From Pseudomonas fortuita (GTDB lineage: Bacteria > Pseudomonadota > Gammaproteobacteria > Pseudomonadales > Pseudomonadaceae), in contig NZ_CP114035.2 in assembly GCF_026898135.2 (NCBI RefSeq), positions 847,501-911,500 on the forward strand: DNA of 64,000 nt. Reading direction: 5' to 3'. Positions 8,118 through 15,749 of the stretch are shown in pieces. The first letter of the stretch is position 1. Each line of letters begins with the position of its first letter. Made by a program: the position numbers and the translations under genes. The notes beneath the pieces are model-generated. The model was not told the origin of the DNA. It saw only the letters and a list, made by a program, of their open reading frames with translations, and ran no database searches.

Positions 8118-9725
8118 ATGCTGCAGTACGGGCAAAAGAGCTTTCTGATCGTCGACGACTTTACCGACTTTCGCACGTCGACTCGTTCCATGTTGCGCGA
8201 GTTGGGCGTGCGCGACGTGGATACCGCCGACAGCGGCGAGCAGGCGCTGCGCATGTGCGCACAGAAGCGCTATGACTTCATCTTGCAGGACTTCCACCTG
8301 GGCGACGGCAAGAAGAACGGCCAACAGGTGCTCGAAGACCTGATCATCGACAAGCACATCAGCCATGAGTGCGTGTTCATCATGGTCACGGCCGAGAGCA
8401 GCCAGGCCATTGTCCTCAGCGCCATCGAGCACGAGCCCGATGCCTACCTGACCAAGCCGTTCAACCGCGTTGGCCTGGCCCAGCGCGTCGAGAAACTGTT
8501 CCAGCGCAAGACGCTGCTCAAGCCGATCCTGCAGGCACTGGACCGCAACCGCCCGGCCGAAGTGCTGGCTGCCTGTGCCGAACTGTGCAAGAAGGACCCG
8601 CGCCTGGCACCGCTGTGCCTGCGTTATCGGGCCGACGCCCTACGCAACCTCAACCGCTTCGAGGAACTGGAAAAGTTCCTCAAGGCCATCCTGGCCAGCC
8701 GCCCGCAGCCTTGGGTGTATGCCGCGTTGGGCGCCCTGATGCACAAGCGTGGCCAGAATGCCCAGGCCCAGGGCGTGTACGAGCAGGCGCTCAAGGCGTT
8801 CCCGATCATGCCCGGCCTTTACGACGGCATGGCCGAAGTGCTGGTGGCTCAGGGCGATACCAGGCGCGCACAAAACCTGCTTGAAGAAGCCGTACGCCTC
8901 TCACCACTGTCGGTCCGTCGGCAGTCGACGCTGGGCAAGCTGGCGCTGGAAAACCAAGACTTCGAGAGCGCGTCGAAGGCGTTCCGCCATGCCGTGAATC
9001 AGGGGCAGAGCTCGCGCTACAAGGATGCTGAAAACAACCTTGGCCTGGTGCAGGCGCTGATGAGCAAGAACGCAGGCTTTGGCCTGGACGCCCGTACCCG
9101 GGTCGAAATCAACACCACGCTCAGCGAAGTGGCCAAGGAAAACCCCGAAGACCAAGGCTTGCAGGTGCGTGCGCGGATGATGAAGGCGGCCAGCCTGCAG
9201 CAGGCGGGCGACCCGGAAACAGCCGGCAAGCTGACCGAACAGGCGATCCAGCGCCTGGACAAGATGAACCAGTTCTTCTCGGTCGATGCGGCCCTGACCG
9301 TTGCCGCGCAGTTGCAGGCAATGGGGCAGGAAACCGCCGCCCTCGGTGTGCTGAAGAACTGTGTGGAAAGTTATGGCGATGACCCCAAGGTCATGGAAAA
9401 AGTCGGCAAGCTGACGGACGACCCCAGCGTGCTCAACGCCATTACCGAAGCGGTCACCCTCAATCGCCAGGGTGTGCGCAGTTACCAGGGAGGGCAGCTT
9501 GGCGAGGCGTTGCAACTGTTCCGCAAGGCGCTGGGTATGCAGCCGAAGAACATCAGCATCGCCCTTAACACCGCCCAGGCGCTGCTGCGCATTGGCGGTG
9601 AAAACCCTCAGCCCGCGATCATGCAGGAATGCCAGGACGCCTTGACCAGCGTGGCCGGTATCCCTGCCAGCGACAATCGCTATGACCGTTACCGCAAACT
9701 GCACATCCGAGTGTTCGGCGCATGA
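8118..9725 (+). CDS. Response regulator with C-terminal TPR-type repeats
   Basis: 535 residues. Start placed at the ATG at 8118 (MLQYGQKSFLIVDDF), which puts the receiver domain at the N-terminus; the frame runs open upstream to 8010 without domain content. Receiver domain residues 1-125 with the acidic pair in IVDDF, phospho-acceptor Asp58 (FILQDFHLG) and the YLTKPF lysine. The remaining ~400 residues are helical tandem repeats of TPR character (for example AALGALMHKRGQNAQAQGVY; LGEALQLFRKALGMQPKN), so the output is probably protein-protein interaction, not DNA binding. The stop overlaps the start of the kinase gene (ATGA at 9722-9725), a sign of translational coupling to its likely partner. 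Confidence 0.88.
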   Translation: MLQYGQKSFLIVDDFTDFRTSTRSMLRELGVRDVDTADSGEQALRMCAQKRYDFILQDFHLGDGKKNGQQVLEDLIIDKHISHECVFIMVTAESSQAIVLSAIEHEPDAYLTKPFNRVGLAQRVEKLFQRKTLLKPILQALDRNRPAEVLAACAELCKKDPRLAPLCLRYRADALRNLNRFEELEKFLKAILASRPQPWVYAALGALMHKRGQNAQAQGVYEQALKAFPIMPGLYDGMAEVLVAQGDTRRAQNLLEEAVRLSPLSVRRQSTLGKLALENQDFESASKAFRHAVNQGQSSRYKDAENNLGLVQALMSKNAGFGLDARTRVEINTTLSEVAKENPEDQGLQVRARMMKAASLQQAGDPETAGKLTEQAIQRLDKMNQFFSVDAALTVAAQLQAMGQETAALGVLKNCVESYGDDPKVMEKVGKLTDDPSVLNAITEAVTLNRQGVRSYQGGQLGEALQLFRKALGMQPKNISIALNTAQALLRIGGENPQPAIMQECQDALTSVAGIPASDNRYDRYRKLHIRVFGA

Positions 9726-10414
9726 ATCAAGACAATCAGGGGCTGGATTTTTCCACGGTGATCGCCTCCACCGTGCACGACCTCAAAAGCTCTTTGGCAG
9801 CGCTGATCCAGTCCCACAACCAGTGGGTGGAACGCTTGCCTGAAGAGCTGCGCGGTGGTGCCGAACAGGGGATCATGGAGCACGAGTTTCGTCACCTCAA
9901 CGGCATGCTGGTGCAGTTGCTGGGGCTGTACAAACTGGGTGTGAATCAATTGCCGGTATGCCCGGACTATCACGAGCTGGATGACTTCATCGAAGCCCAG
10001 CTGGCGGCGCACCAGGAAGTACTGAAACACAACGACATCCTCGCCACCTGGCGCATCGACACCGACAACCCGCTGGGCTTTTTCGACCGCGAACTGGTGG
10101 CCTCGGTGATTGCCAACGTCATCACCAACGCCACCCGCTTTGCCGGGCACGCCTTGCTGATCACCATTGAAGAGGCCGACAACCAGCTGGCCATTTGCGT
10201 CAACGATGACGGCCCGGGTTACCCAAAGCACATGCTCGAGCGCCAGGAGGAGTACATCCAGGGCATTGACTCGACCAGCGGCAGTACTGGCCTGGGGCTG
10301 TATTTTGCGGCGCGCATTGCAGCGCTGCATGAAAGTGGCGGGGTGCGGGGGCGGATCGAGATTTCCAATGGCGGCGCGCTGGGTGGCGGGTTGTTCAGGT
10401 TGTTCCTGCCTTAG
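9722..10414 (+). CDS. Small soluble sensor histidine kinase
   Basis: 230 residues, with no transmembrane segment and no separate sensor domain. H-box STVHDLKSSLAALI near residue 18, N-box NVITNATRFA, G1 DDGPGYP and G2 STGLGLYFAARIA form a HATPase_c domain occupying the C-terminal half. Overlaps the preceding TPR response regulator by 4 nt, so the two likely form a cytoplasmic two-component pair. The input must come from another protein or from the phosphorylated regulator itself. Confidence 0.87.
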   Translation: MNQDNQGLDFSTVIASTVHDLKSSLAALIQSHNQWVERLPEELRGGAEQGIMEHEFRHLNGMLVQLLGLYKLGVNQLPVCPDYHELDDFIEAQLAAHQEVLKHNDILATWRIDTDNPLGFFDRELVASVIANVITNATRFAGHALLITIEEADNQLAICVNDDGPGYPKHMLERQEEYIQGIDSTSGSTGLGLYFAARIAALHESGGVRGRIEISNGGALGGGLFRLFLP

Positions 10415-10432
10415 GATATGTGGCGTGCATAC

Positions 10433-10460
10433 ATCGAGCGCCGCCCGCGCGGCGCTCGAT
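10433..10460. repeat. Palindromic repeat, ATCGAGCGC family
   Basis: Perfect 12-bp stem ATCGAGCGCCGC (10433-10444) with 4-nt loop, followed by TTCACAGGCG. The same core occurs at 15721 and 25463, so this is a dispersed family in this genome. Confidence 0.8.
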
Positions 10461-10558
10461 TTCACAGGCGCCACACCTCGCAAGGCATGAACCGCGTGCG
10501 CCCACCCCATTTTCCTGTCACGCTCTTCAAAGACCCAGGCTTTGCTTTAGAGCTCATC

Positions 10559-11203
10559 ATGACCCAGACCCCACCTGCCCTCATCCGCGAAACCTTCCCC
10601 GTAGGCCCCCTGCAGTGCAACTGCACACTGATCGGCGACCCGCTGACCAAAAACGCCATCGTCGTCGACCCAGGTGGGGATGTGGACAAGATCCTCGCGC
10701 GCCTGCAGGCCCACGGCCTGACGCTGGTGAGCATCATCCACACCCACGCGCACTTCGACCATTTTCTTGCCTCGGGCAAATTGAAGGAGCTGACCGGCGC
10801 CACCTTGCACCTGCACAAGGACGACCAGGTACTGTGGGACAACCTGGAGATGCAGTGCCAGATGTTCGGCGTTCCCTACACGCCGGTGCCGGCTCCCGAT
10901 CGCTGGTTGGGCGATGACGAAGAACTGGCCTGCGGCTGTGGCGTGGCCTTGCATACGCCAGGGCATACCCCAGGCTCGATGAGCTTCTGGTTCGCCGACG
11001 CCAAGCTGTTGATTGCCGGCGATACCTTGTTCCGCCGTGGCATTGGCCGCACTGATTTGTGGGGGGGGGACCAGCGGGCTATCGTGCGTTCCATCAAGGA
11101 GCGGCTGTACCGGCTGGACGAGGAGGCTATCGTGGTGACCGGCCACGGGCCCGATACCCGACTGGGCGATGAGATGCGTGAAAACCCCTTTGTCCGTGCC
11201 TGA
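10559..11203 (+). CDS. Metallo-beta-lactamase-fold hydrolase (glyoxalase II-like)
   Basis: 214 residues. The zinc-binding signature THAHFDH is present (His63, His65, Asp67, His68), with later ligands in LHTPGHTPGS, IAGDTLFRRGIGRTD and VVTGHGPDT. Size and motifs match the YcbL/GloB-related group of small cytoplasmic thioester hydrolases, which cleave S-lactoylglutathione-like substrates. Start chosen at 10559 because the longer frame (to 10418) would translate the palindromic repeat at 10433-10460. Substrate not determinable from sequence. Confidence 0.88.
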   Translation: MTQTPPALIRETFPVGPLQCNCTLIGDPLTKNAIVVDPGGDVDKILARLQAHGLTLVSIIHTHAHFDHFLASGKLKELTGATLHLHKDDQVLWDNLEMQCQMFGVPYTPVPAPDRWLGDDEELACGCGVALHTPGHTPGSMSFWFADAKLLIAGDTLFRRGIGRTDLWGGDQRAIVRSIKERLYRLDEEAIVVTGHGPDTRLGDEMRENPFVRA

Positions 11204-11312
11204 AGGCACATGAAGGCTCTTTCATGGAATTTTTCATTGCCGATGCAATCCAAGGCTGGCATAGATCCGCTTGTGATCTGCCGCATTTATGAATTTCAGT
11301 AGGAGCTTGTCC

Positions 11313-12035
11313 ATGTTCACCATGCGTCGTCTGATTATCGTCGCAACTGCCGCGGCCCTGATGACCGGCTGCGCCGGCCAGAACCCTTATGACAACCAAG
11401 GTCAGGCGCAGGGCTCAACGGGGATGAGCAAGACTGCCAAATACGGCGGCCTGGGCGCGCTGGCTGGTGCCATCGCCGGTGCTGCCATCGACCACAACAA
11501 CCGTGGCAAGGGTGCGCTGATCGGTGCCGCTGCGGTAGGTGCTGCAGCCGCAGGTTATGGCTACTATGCCGACAAGCAAGAGGCCGAGCTGCGCGCCCAG
11601 ATGGCCAACACTGGGGTTGAAGTTCAACGCCAGGGCGACCAGATCAAACTGATCATGCCGGGCAACATCACCTTCGCTACCGACTCGGCCAACATTGCCC
11701 CAAGCTTCTACTCGCCGCTGAACAACCTGGCAGGCTCGTTCAAGCAGTTCAACCAGAACACCATCGAAGTGGTCGGCTTCACCGACAGCACTGGCAGCCG
11801 CCAGCACAACATGGACCTGTCCCAGCGCCGTGCGCAGGCGGTCAGCACCTACCTGACCTCGCAGGGTGTGGATGCTTCGCGTATCTCGGTGCGTGGCATG
11901 GGCCCGGACCAGCCGATCGCCAGCAACGCCGATGCCAATGGCCGTGCGCAGAACCGCCGGGTGGAAGTGAACCTGAAGCCGATTCCGGGTCAGCAATATG
12001 ACCAGCAGCAAGGCCAGGTTCAGCAGTATCCCTGA
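11313..12035 (+). CDS. OmpA-family lipoprotein (YiaD-like)
   Basis: 240 residues. The start at 11313 has AGGAG 7 nt upstream. Lipoprotein signal MRRLIIVATAAALMTGC with the acylated cysteine at residue 20. Then a glycine/alanine-rich segment (GGLGALAGAIAGAAIDHNNRG, resembling glycine-zipper motifs), and a C-terminal OmpA domain with peptidoglycan-binding residues (NTIEVVGFTDSTGS, MDLSQRRAQAVSTYL, NRRVEVNL). Probably anchored in the outer membrane while tethering to peptidoglycan. Monocistronic between its own leader and the repeat cluster downstream. Confidence 0.92.
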   Translation: MFTMRRLIIVATAAALMTGCAGQNPYDNQGQAQGSTGMSKTAKYGGLGALAGAIAGAAIDHNNRGKGALIGAAAVGAAAAGYGYYADKQEAELRAQMANTGVEVQRQGDQIKLIMPGNITFATDSANIAPSFYSPLNNLAGSFKQFNQNTIEVVGFTDSTGSRQHNMDLSQRRAQAVSTYLTSQGVDASRISVRGMGPDQPIASNADANGRAQNRRVEVNLKPIPGQQYDQQQGQVQQYP

Positions 12036-12040
12036 TTGAC

Positions 12041-12150
12041 CCCCGGGGCCGCTTTGCGGCCCTATCGCGACGCAAGGCCGCTCCCACGGGCATTACACGA
12101 TCCCTGTAGGAGCGGCCTTGTGCCGCGAATGGCTGCAAAGCAGCCCCAGC
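12041..12150. repeat. REP doublet and hairpins between convergent ompA-like gene and pta
   Basis: A hairpin GGGGCCGC-TTT-GCGGCCC (about 12045-12061), two inverted arms carrying GCAAGGCCGCTCCCAC (from 12072) and GTAGGAGCGGCCTTG (12106-12120), and a second hairpin GGCTGCAAAGCAGCC near 12131. Located between two convergent genes, where it probably ends transcription from both sides. Confidence 0.75.
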
Positions 12151-12152
12151 TT

Positions 12153-14240
12153 TTAGCGCGCTACGCTGGCCTGAATCGCCGTCAGGGCGATGGTATGCAC
12201 GATATCGTCAACCTGAGCCCCGCGCGGCAAGTCGTTCACCGGTTTGCGCAACCCCTGCAGCATTGGCCCCAGGCTGACCCCGTCGGCACTGCGTTGCACT
12301 GCTTTGTGCGTAGTGTTGCCGGTATTGAGGTCGGGGAACACGAACACCGTGGCACGCCCTGCCACCGGGCTACCTGGCGCCAGCTCCCGTGCAATCGCCG
12401 GATTGGCTGCCGCGTCATACTGCAGCGGCCCATCAATCAGCAGCTGCGGCGCTGCACCCTGTGCCAGGCGTGTCGCCTCGCGCACTTTCCCAACCTCTTC
12501 ATCACTGGCCGAATCGCTTGAATAACTGATCATCGCCACCCGCGGCGCGATGCCGAAGGCCTGCGCCGATTCAGCACTCTGCCGGGCGATCTCGGCCAGT
12601 TCGCAAGCGCTCGGGTGAGGGTTCATCACGCAGTCGCCGTACACCAGCACCTGTTCGGGGAACAGCATGAAGAACACGGATGACACCAGGCTGGAGCCCG
12701 GCTCGGTCTTGATCAACTGCAAGGCTGGGCGGATGGTGTTGGCGGTGGAGTGCACCAGGCCCGAGACCAGGCCGTCCACCTCGTCCAGGGCCAGCATCAT
12801 GGTGCCGATCACCACAGGGTCTTCCAGTTGCTGCTCGGCCATTGGCGCGTTGAGGTTCTTGCTCTTGCGCAGGGCGACCATCGGCTCCACGTAGCGCCCG
12901 CGAATCAGCTCGGGGTCGAGAATTTCCAGGCCAGGCGGCAGGGTAATGCCTTGCGCACGGGCTACGGCCTCGACATCTTCGGGCTTGGCCAGCAGCACGC
13001 AGCGGGCAATGCCGCGCGCCTGGCAGATAGCTGCGGCCTGCACCAGCAGCGGCTCGGCACCTTCTGGCAAGACAATGCGCTTGTTGGCCTGCTGCGCCCG
13101 CTGAATCAGCTGGTAGCGGAACACCGCTGGCGAGAGGCGCATTTCGCGCGGCGTACCGCAGCGTTGGTGCAACCAGGCTGCATCGAGGTGGCTGGCGACA
13201 AAGTCGGTGATGAACTCGGCGCGCTCGCGGTCGTCGACCGGGATTTCGCGGTTCAGCGAATTGAGCTGGTTGGCAGTGTCGTACGAGCCGGTGCTGACCG
13301 ACAGGATCGGCAAGCCTGCCTGCAGCGCGCCGCGGCACAGGCCGAGGATACGCGCGTCGGGCTTGCTGTCGCTGGTTAGCAGCAGCCCGGCCAGTGGTAC
13401 GCCATTGATTGCGGCCAGGCTGACGGCGAGGATGATGTCGTCGCGATCGCCCGGGGTGACCACCAGGGTACCCGACGTCAGCAGCGGCACCGTGTTGGCC
13501 ACGGTGCGTGCGCAGATGATGATCTTGCTCATGCGCCGTTGCTCGTAGTCGCCGGGGTTGAGCACCTGGGCGCCGAGCAGATCGGCCACGTCGCGGGTGC
13601 GCGGGGCGTTCAGCTCTGGCTGGTAGGGGATGCAGCCGAGCAGGCGGAAGTCGTTGCCGCGTAGCAAGGGCGAGTGCTCGCGCAGACGGGTGGCAAAGTC
13701 CGCCATGCTTTCGTCGGTGCGCACCTTGTTGAGGATTACTCCGAGTACCTTCGGGTCGCGTGGGCCGCCGAACAGCTGTGCCTGCAGTTCAACCCGGCCG
13801 GACAGTTCGCTGAGCACTTCGTTTTCCGGCGCCGACACCAGGATCACCTCGGCATCCAGGCTCTTGGCCAGGTGCAGGTTGACCCGCGCCGCGTAGCTTG
13901 CGTGGCGCGTGGGCACCATGCCCTCGACCACCACCACGTCATTGCCAACGCAGGCTTGCTGGTAGAGGCGGATGATTTCTTCGAGCAATTCGTCCAGCTG
14001 GCCGTCGCCAAGCATGCGCTCGACCTGGGCCAGGCTCAGAGGCACGGGTGGCTTGATGCCGTGGGTGCGCGCCACCAGTTCTGTCGAGCGCTCGGGGCCG
14101 GTGTCGCCCGGGTGGGGCTGGGCGATCGGCTTGAAAAAACCGACTTTCAGGCCGGCGCGCTCCAGGGTGCGCACCAGGCCCAGGCTAATGGAGGTCAGGC
14201 CGACACCAAAGTCGGTCGGCGCAATGAAAAATGTCTGCAT
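12153..14240 (-). CDS. pta: Phosphate acetyltransferase
   Basis: 695 residues, the length of long class II Pta enzymes. Converts acetyl-CoA and phosphate to acetyl phosphate and CoA. N-terminal P-loop-like domain (MQTFFIAPTDFGVGLTSISL; FKPIAQP) related to BioD/CobQ, a central DRTGG-type domain, and the C-terminal catalytic PTA domain (RIVLPEGAEPLLVQAA; EQVLVYGDCVMNPHPSA; AGRATVFVFPDLNTGN). Start taken at 14240; the open frame continues upstream to 14318 without homology. No ackA is adjacent within the window. Confidence 0.95.
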   Translation of the reverse strand: MQTFFIAPTDFGVGLTSISLGLVRTLERAGLKVGFFKPIAQPHPGDTGPERSTELVARTHGIKPPVPLSLAQVERMLGDGQLDELLEEIIRLYQQACVGNDVVVVEGMVPTRHASYAARVNLHLAKSLDAEVILVSAPENEVLSELSGRVELQAQLFGGPRDPKVLGVILNKVRTDESMADFATRLREHSPLLRGNDFRLLGCIPYQPELNAPRTRDVADLLGAQVLNPGDYEQRRMSKIIICARTVANTVPLLTSGTLVVTPGDRDDIILAVSLAAINGVPLAGLLLTSDSKPDARILGLCRGALQAGLPILSVSTGSYDTANQLNSLNREIPVDDRERAEFITDFVASHLDAAWLHQRCGTPREMRLSPAVFRYQLIQRAQQANKRIVLPEGAEPLLVQAAAICQARGIARCVLLAKPEDVEAVARAQGITLPPGLEILDPELIRGRYVEPMVALRKSKNLNAPMAEQQLEDPVVIGTMMLALDEVDGLVSGLVHSTANTIRPALQLIKTEPGSSLVSSVFFMLFPEQVLVYGDCVMNPHPSACELAEIARQSAESAQAFGIAPRVAMISYSSDSASDEEVGKVREATRLAQGAAPQLLIDGPLQYDAAANPAIARELAPGSPVAGRATVFVFPDLNTGNTTHKAVQRSADGVSLGPMLQGLRKPVNDLPRGAQVDDIVHTIALTAIQASVAR

Positions 14241-14271
14241 GCGTGCTTCTCGAAATAAGCGGTGCAAGAAA

Positions 14272-14574
14272 TTAACGGCCAAGGGTAGCGCTATCGGTCC
14301 CTTGTGCGCACCAGCCACAACTAAAAGGTTGGCCTATGCGCTGCGTACGTTGTGCCGGATCGAGCACCCAGGGGCGTGCCTGCCACGGCGGTTGGTGGCG
14401 CAGGTGCTGTGTGTGACCGCACGAAAGCTCGACCACCCAGTGGCCTTCTTCGTCCTGGTGGAAGCCGGTGATCCGACTGATGGGCCGTTGCTCGTCCGCA
14501 GTGCGTTCGCAATCGGACGATGGCTTGGTTACACTTGTCCGCTCTACATACTTTTGCAAAAGGTCTTGCCCCAT
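14272..14574 (-). CDS. DUF3565 family protein
   Basis: 100 residues if the ATG at 14574 is used. The core ITGFHQDEEGHWVVELSCGH, then QPPWQARPWVL and a C-terminal SCGWCAQG, matches DUF3565, a small protein with cysteine/histidine residues that could bind metal; function unknown. The family core begins about 32 residues after this ATG, so the true start is uncertain, although I found no better start codon. The ATG shares two bases with the divergent SlyD start at 14573, so if real the two genes have overlapping start codons. Confidence 0.7.
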   Translation of the reverse strand: MGQDLLQKYVERTSVTKPSSDCERTADEQRPISRITGFHQDEEGHWVVELSCGHTQHLRHQPPWQARPWVLDPAQRTQRIGQPFSCGWCAQGTDSATLGR

Positions 14575-15058
14575 GCTGATCGCCGCCAACAAGGCTGTCT
14601 CCATCGACTATACCCTGACCAACGACGCCGGGGAGACCATCGACAGCTCCGCCGGTGGCGCGCCGCTGGTCTACCTGCACGGTGCCGGCAACATCATCCC
14701 GGGCCTGGAAAAAGCCCTGGAAGGCAAACAGGCCGGTGACGAGCTGAACGTTACCATCGAGCCGGAAGACGCCTACGGCGAATACCTGGCCGAGCTGGTC
14801 AGCACCCTGAACCGCAGCCTGTTCGAAGGCGTTGACGAGCTGGAAGTGGGCATGCAGTTCCACGCTTCGGCGCCGGACGGCCAGATGCAGATCGTGACCA
14901 TCCGCGACCTCGACGGCGACGACGTCACCGTTGACGGCAACCACCCGCTGGCCGGCCAGCGCCTGACCTTCCAGGTCAAGGTAGTCGACGTGCGTGACGC
15001 CAGCGAAGAAGAAATCGCTCACCGCCACATCCACGGTGAGGGTGGCCATCACCACTGA
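14573..15058 (+). CDS. slyD: FKBP-type peptidyl-prolyl isomerase (SlyD-like)
   Basis: 161 residues. N-terminal FKBP half (ANKAVSIDYTLTNDAGETID...YLHGAGNIIPGLEKALEGK), an inserted IF/chaperone flap (PEDAYGEYLAELVSTLNRS...GNHPLAGQRLTFQVKV) and a short histidine-rich tail HIHGEGGHHH. This is the SlyD architecture: a cytoplasmic proline isomerase/chaperone that binds nickel and zinc through its tail. Start at 14573 removes an upstream extension that lies within the divergent gene. Followed by the structured terminator at 15087-15150. Confidence 0.93.
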   Translation: MLIAANKAVSIDYTLTNDAGETIDSSAGGAPLVYLHGAGNIIPGLEKALEGKQAGDELNVTIEPEDAYGEYLAELVSTLNRSLFEGVDELEVGMQFHASAPDGQMQIVTIRDLDGDDVTVDGNHPLAGQRLTFQVKVVDVRDASEEEIAHRHIHGEGGHHH

Positions 15059-15086
15059 TTTTCTGCGCTAAGCTCAGAAAGTCGCC

Positions 15087-15150
15087 AGGCGCTCGGGCAA
15101 GCCGATTTGCCTTCCTACGGGAGGTGGACGGTTTGAACGGGCGCCTTTTT
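15087..15150 (+). ncRNA. Structured RNA or branched terminator before glutathione peroxidase
   Basis: Closing stem AGGCGCTCG (15087-15095) with CGGGCGCCT (15138-15146, one G-U pair) followed by TTTTA. Inside are a GGCAA/TTGCC hairpin (15096-15111) and a 4-bp hairpin closed by a TACG tetraloop (15112-15123, UNCG type). Together they form a three-way junction. It may be the slyD terminator, a small RNA 3' end or a leader element of the next gene. I do not recognise a named RNA family. Confidence 0.45.
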
Positions 15151-15202
15151 AGTGGGCGCAATTCGCCTGTGCGGCAACCGGGAACCTGAGAGGGGATTCG
15201 TC

Positions 15203-15685
15203 ATGAGTGCATTTCACGACCTGAAACTGGAGGCGCTGAACGGCGGGGAGCTGTCCCTCGCACCGTTCAAGGGCCAAGTGGTGCTGGTGGTCAACGTTGC
15301 CTCCAAATGTGGTCTCACGCCGCAGTACAAGGCCCTGGAAAACCTCTACCAGGTTTACAAGGACAAGGGCTTCAACGTGCTTGGCCTGCCGTGCAACCAG
15401 TTTGCCGGCCAAGAGCCGGGCAGCGAAAAGGAAATCCAGGAATTCTGTAGCCTCAACTACGGGGTGAGCTTCCCGCTGGGCGGCAAGCTGGAGGTCAACG
15501 GGCCGCAACGTCATTCGTTGTACCGCCTGTTGGCGGGTGAGGGGGCCGAGTTCCCCGGTGATATCACCTGGAACTTCGAGAAGTTTCTGGTGGGCAAGGA
15601 TGGGCGGGTGCTGGCGCGTTTTTCGCCGCGCACGGCGCCGGATGACCCGGCGGTGGTGCAGGCGATCGAGAAGGCGTTGGCCTGA
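15203..15685 (+). CDS. Glutathione peroxidase (cysteine type)
   Basis: 160 residues. Reduces hydroperoxides, in bacteria often with thioredoxin as donor. Catalytic Cys36 sits in NVASKCGLTPQY; the partner glutamine and tryptophan are in LGLPCNQFAGQEPGS and DITWNFEKFLVG. Start at 15203 is preceded by GAGAGGGG. The gene reads into a palindromic repeat that separates it from the convergent glycosyltransferase. Confidence 0.94.
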   Translation: MSAFHDLKLEALNGGELSLAPFKGQVVLVVNVASKCGLTPQYKALENLYQVYKDKGFNVLGLPCNQFAGQEPGSEKEIQEFCSLNYGVSFPLGGKLEVNGPQRHSLYRLLAGEGAEFPGDITWNFEKFLVGKDGRVLARFSPRTAPDDPAVVQAIEKALA

Positions 15686-15720
15686 AGAGTGCCTGTCGCG
15701 AAACGTTTGGCGCCTGTGAG

Positions 15721-15748
15721 ATCGAGCGCTGCCCGCGCGGCGCTCGAT
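15721..15748. repeat. Palindromic repeat, ATCGAGCGC family
   Basis: ATCGAGCGCTGC / GCGGCGCTCGAT stem (one G-T pair) with CCGC loop, between convergent genes. The flanking bases (TCACAGGCGC) belong to the same repeat family as 10433 and supply the stop codon of the glycosyltransferase (TCA at 15750-15752). Confidence 0.8.
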
Positions 15749-15749
15749 C

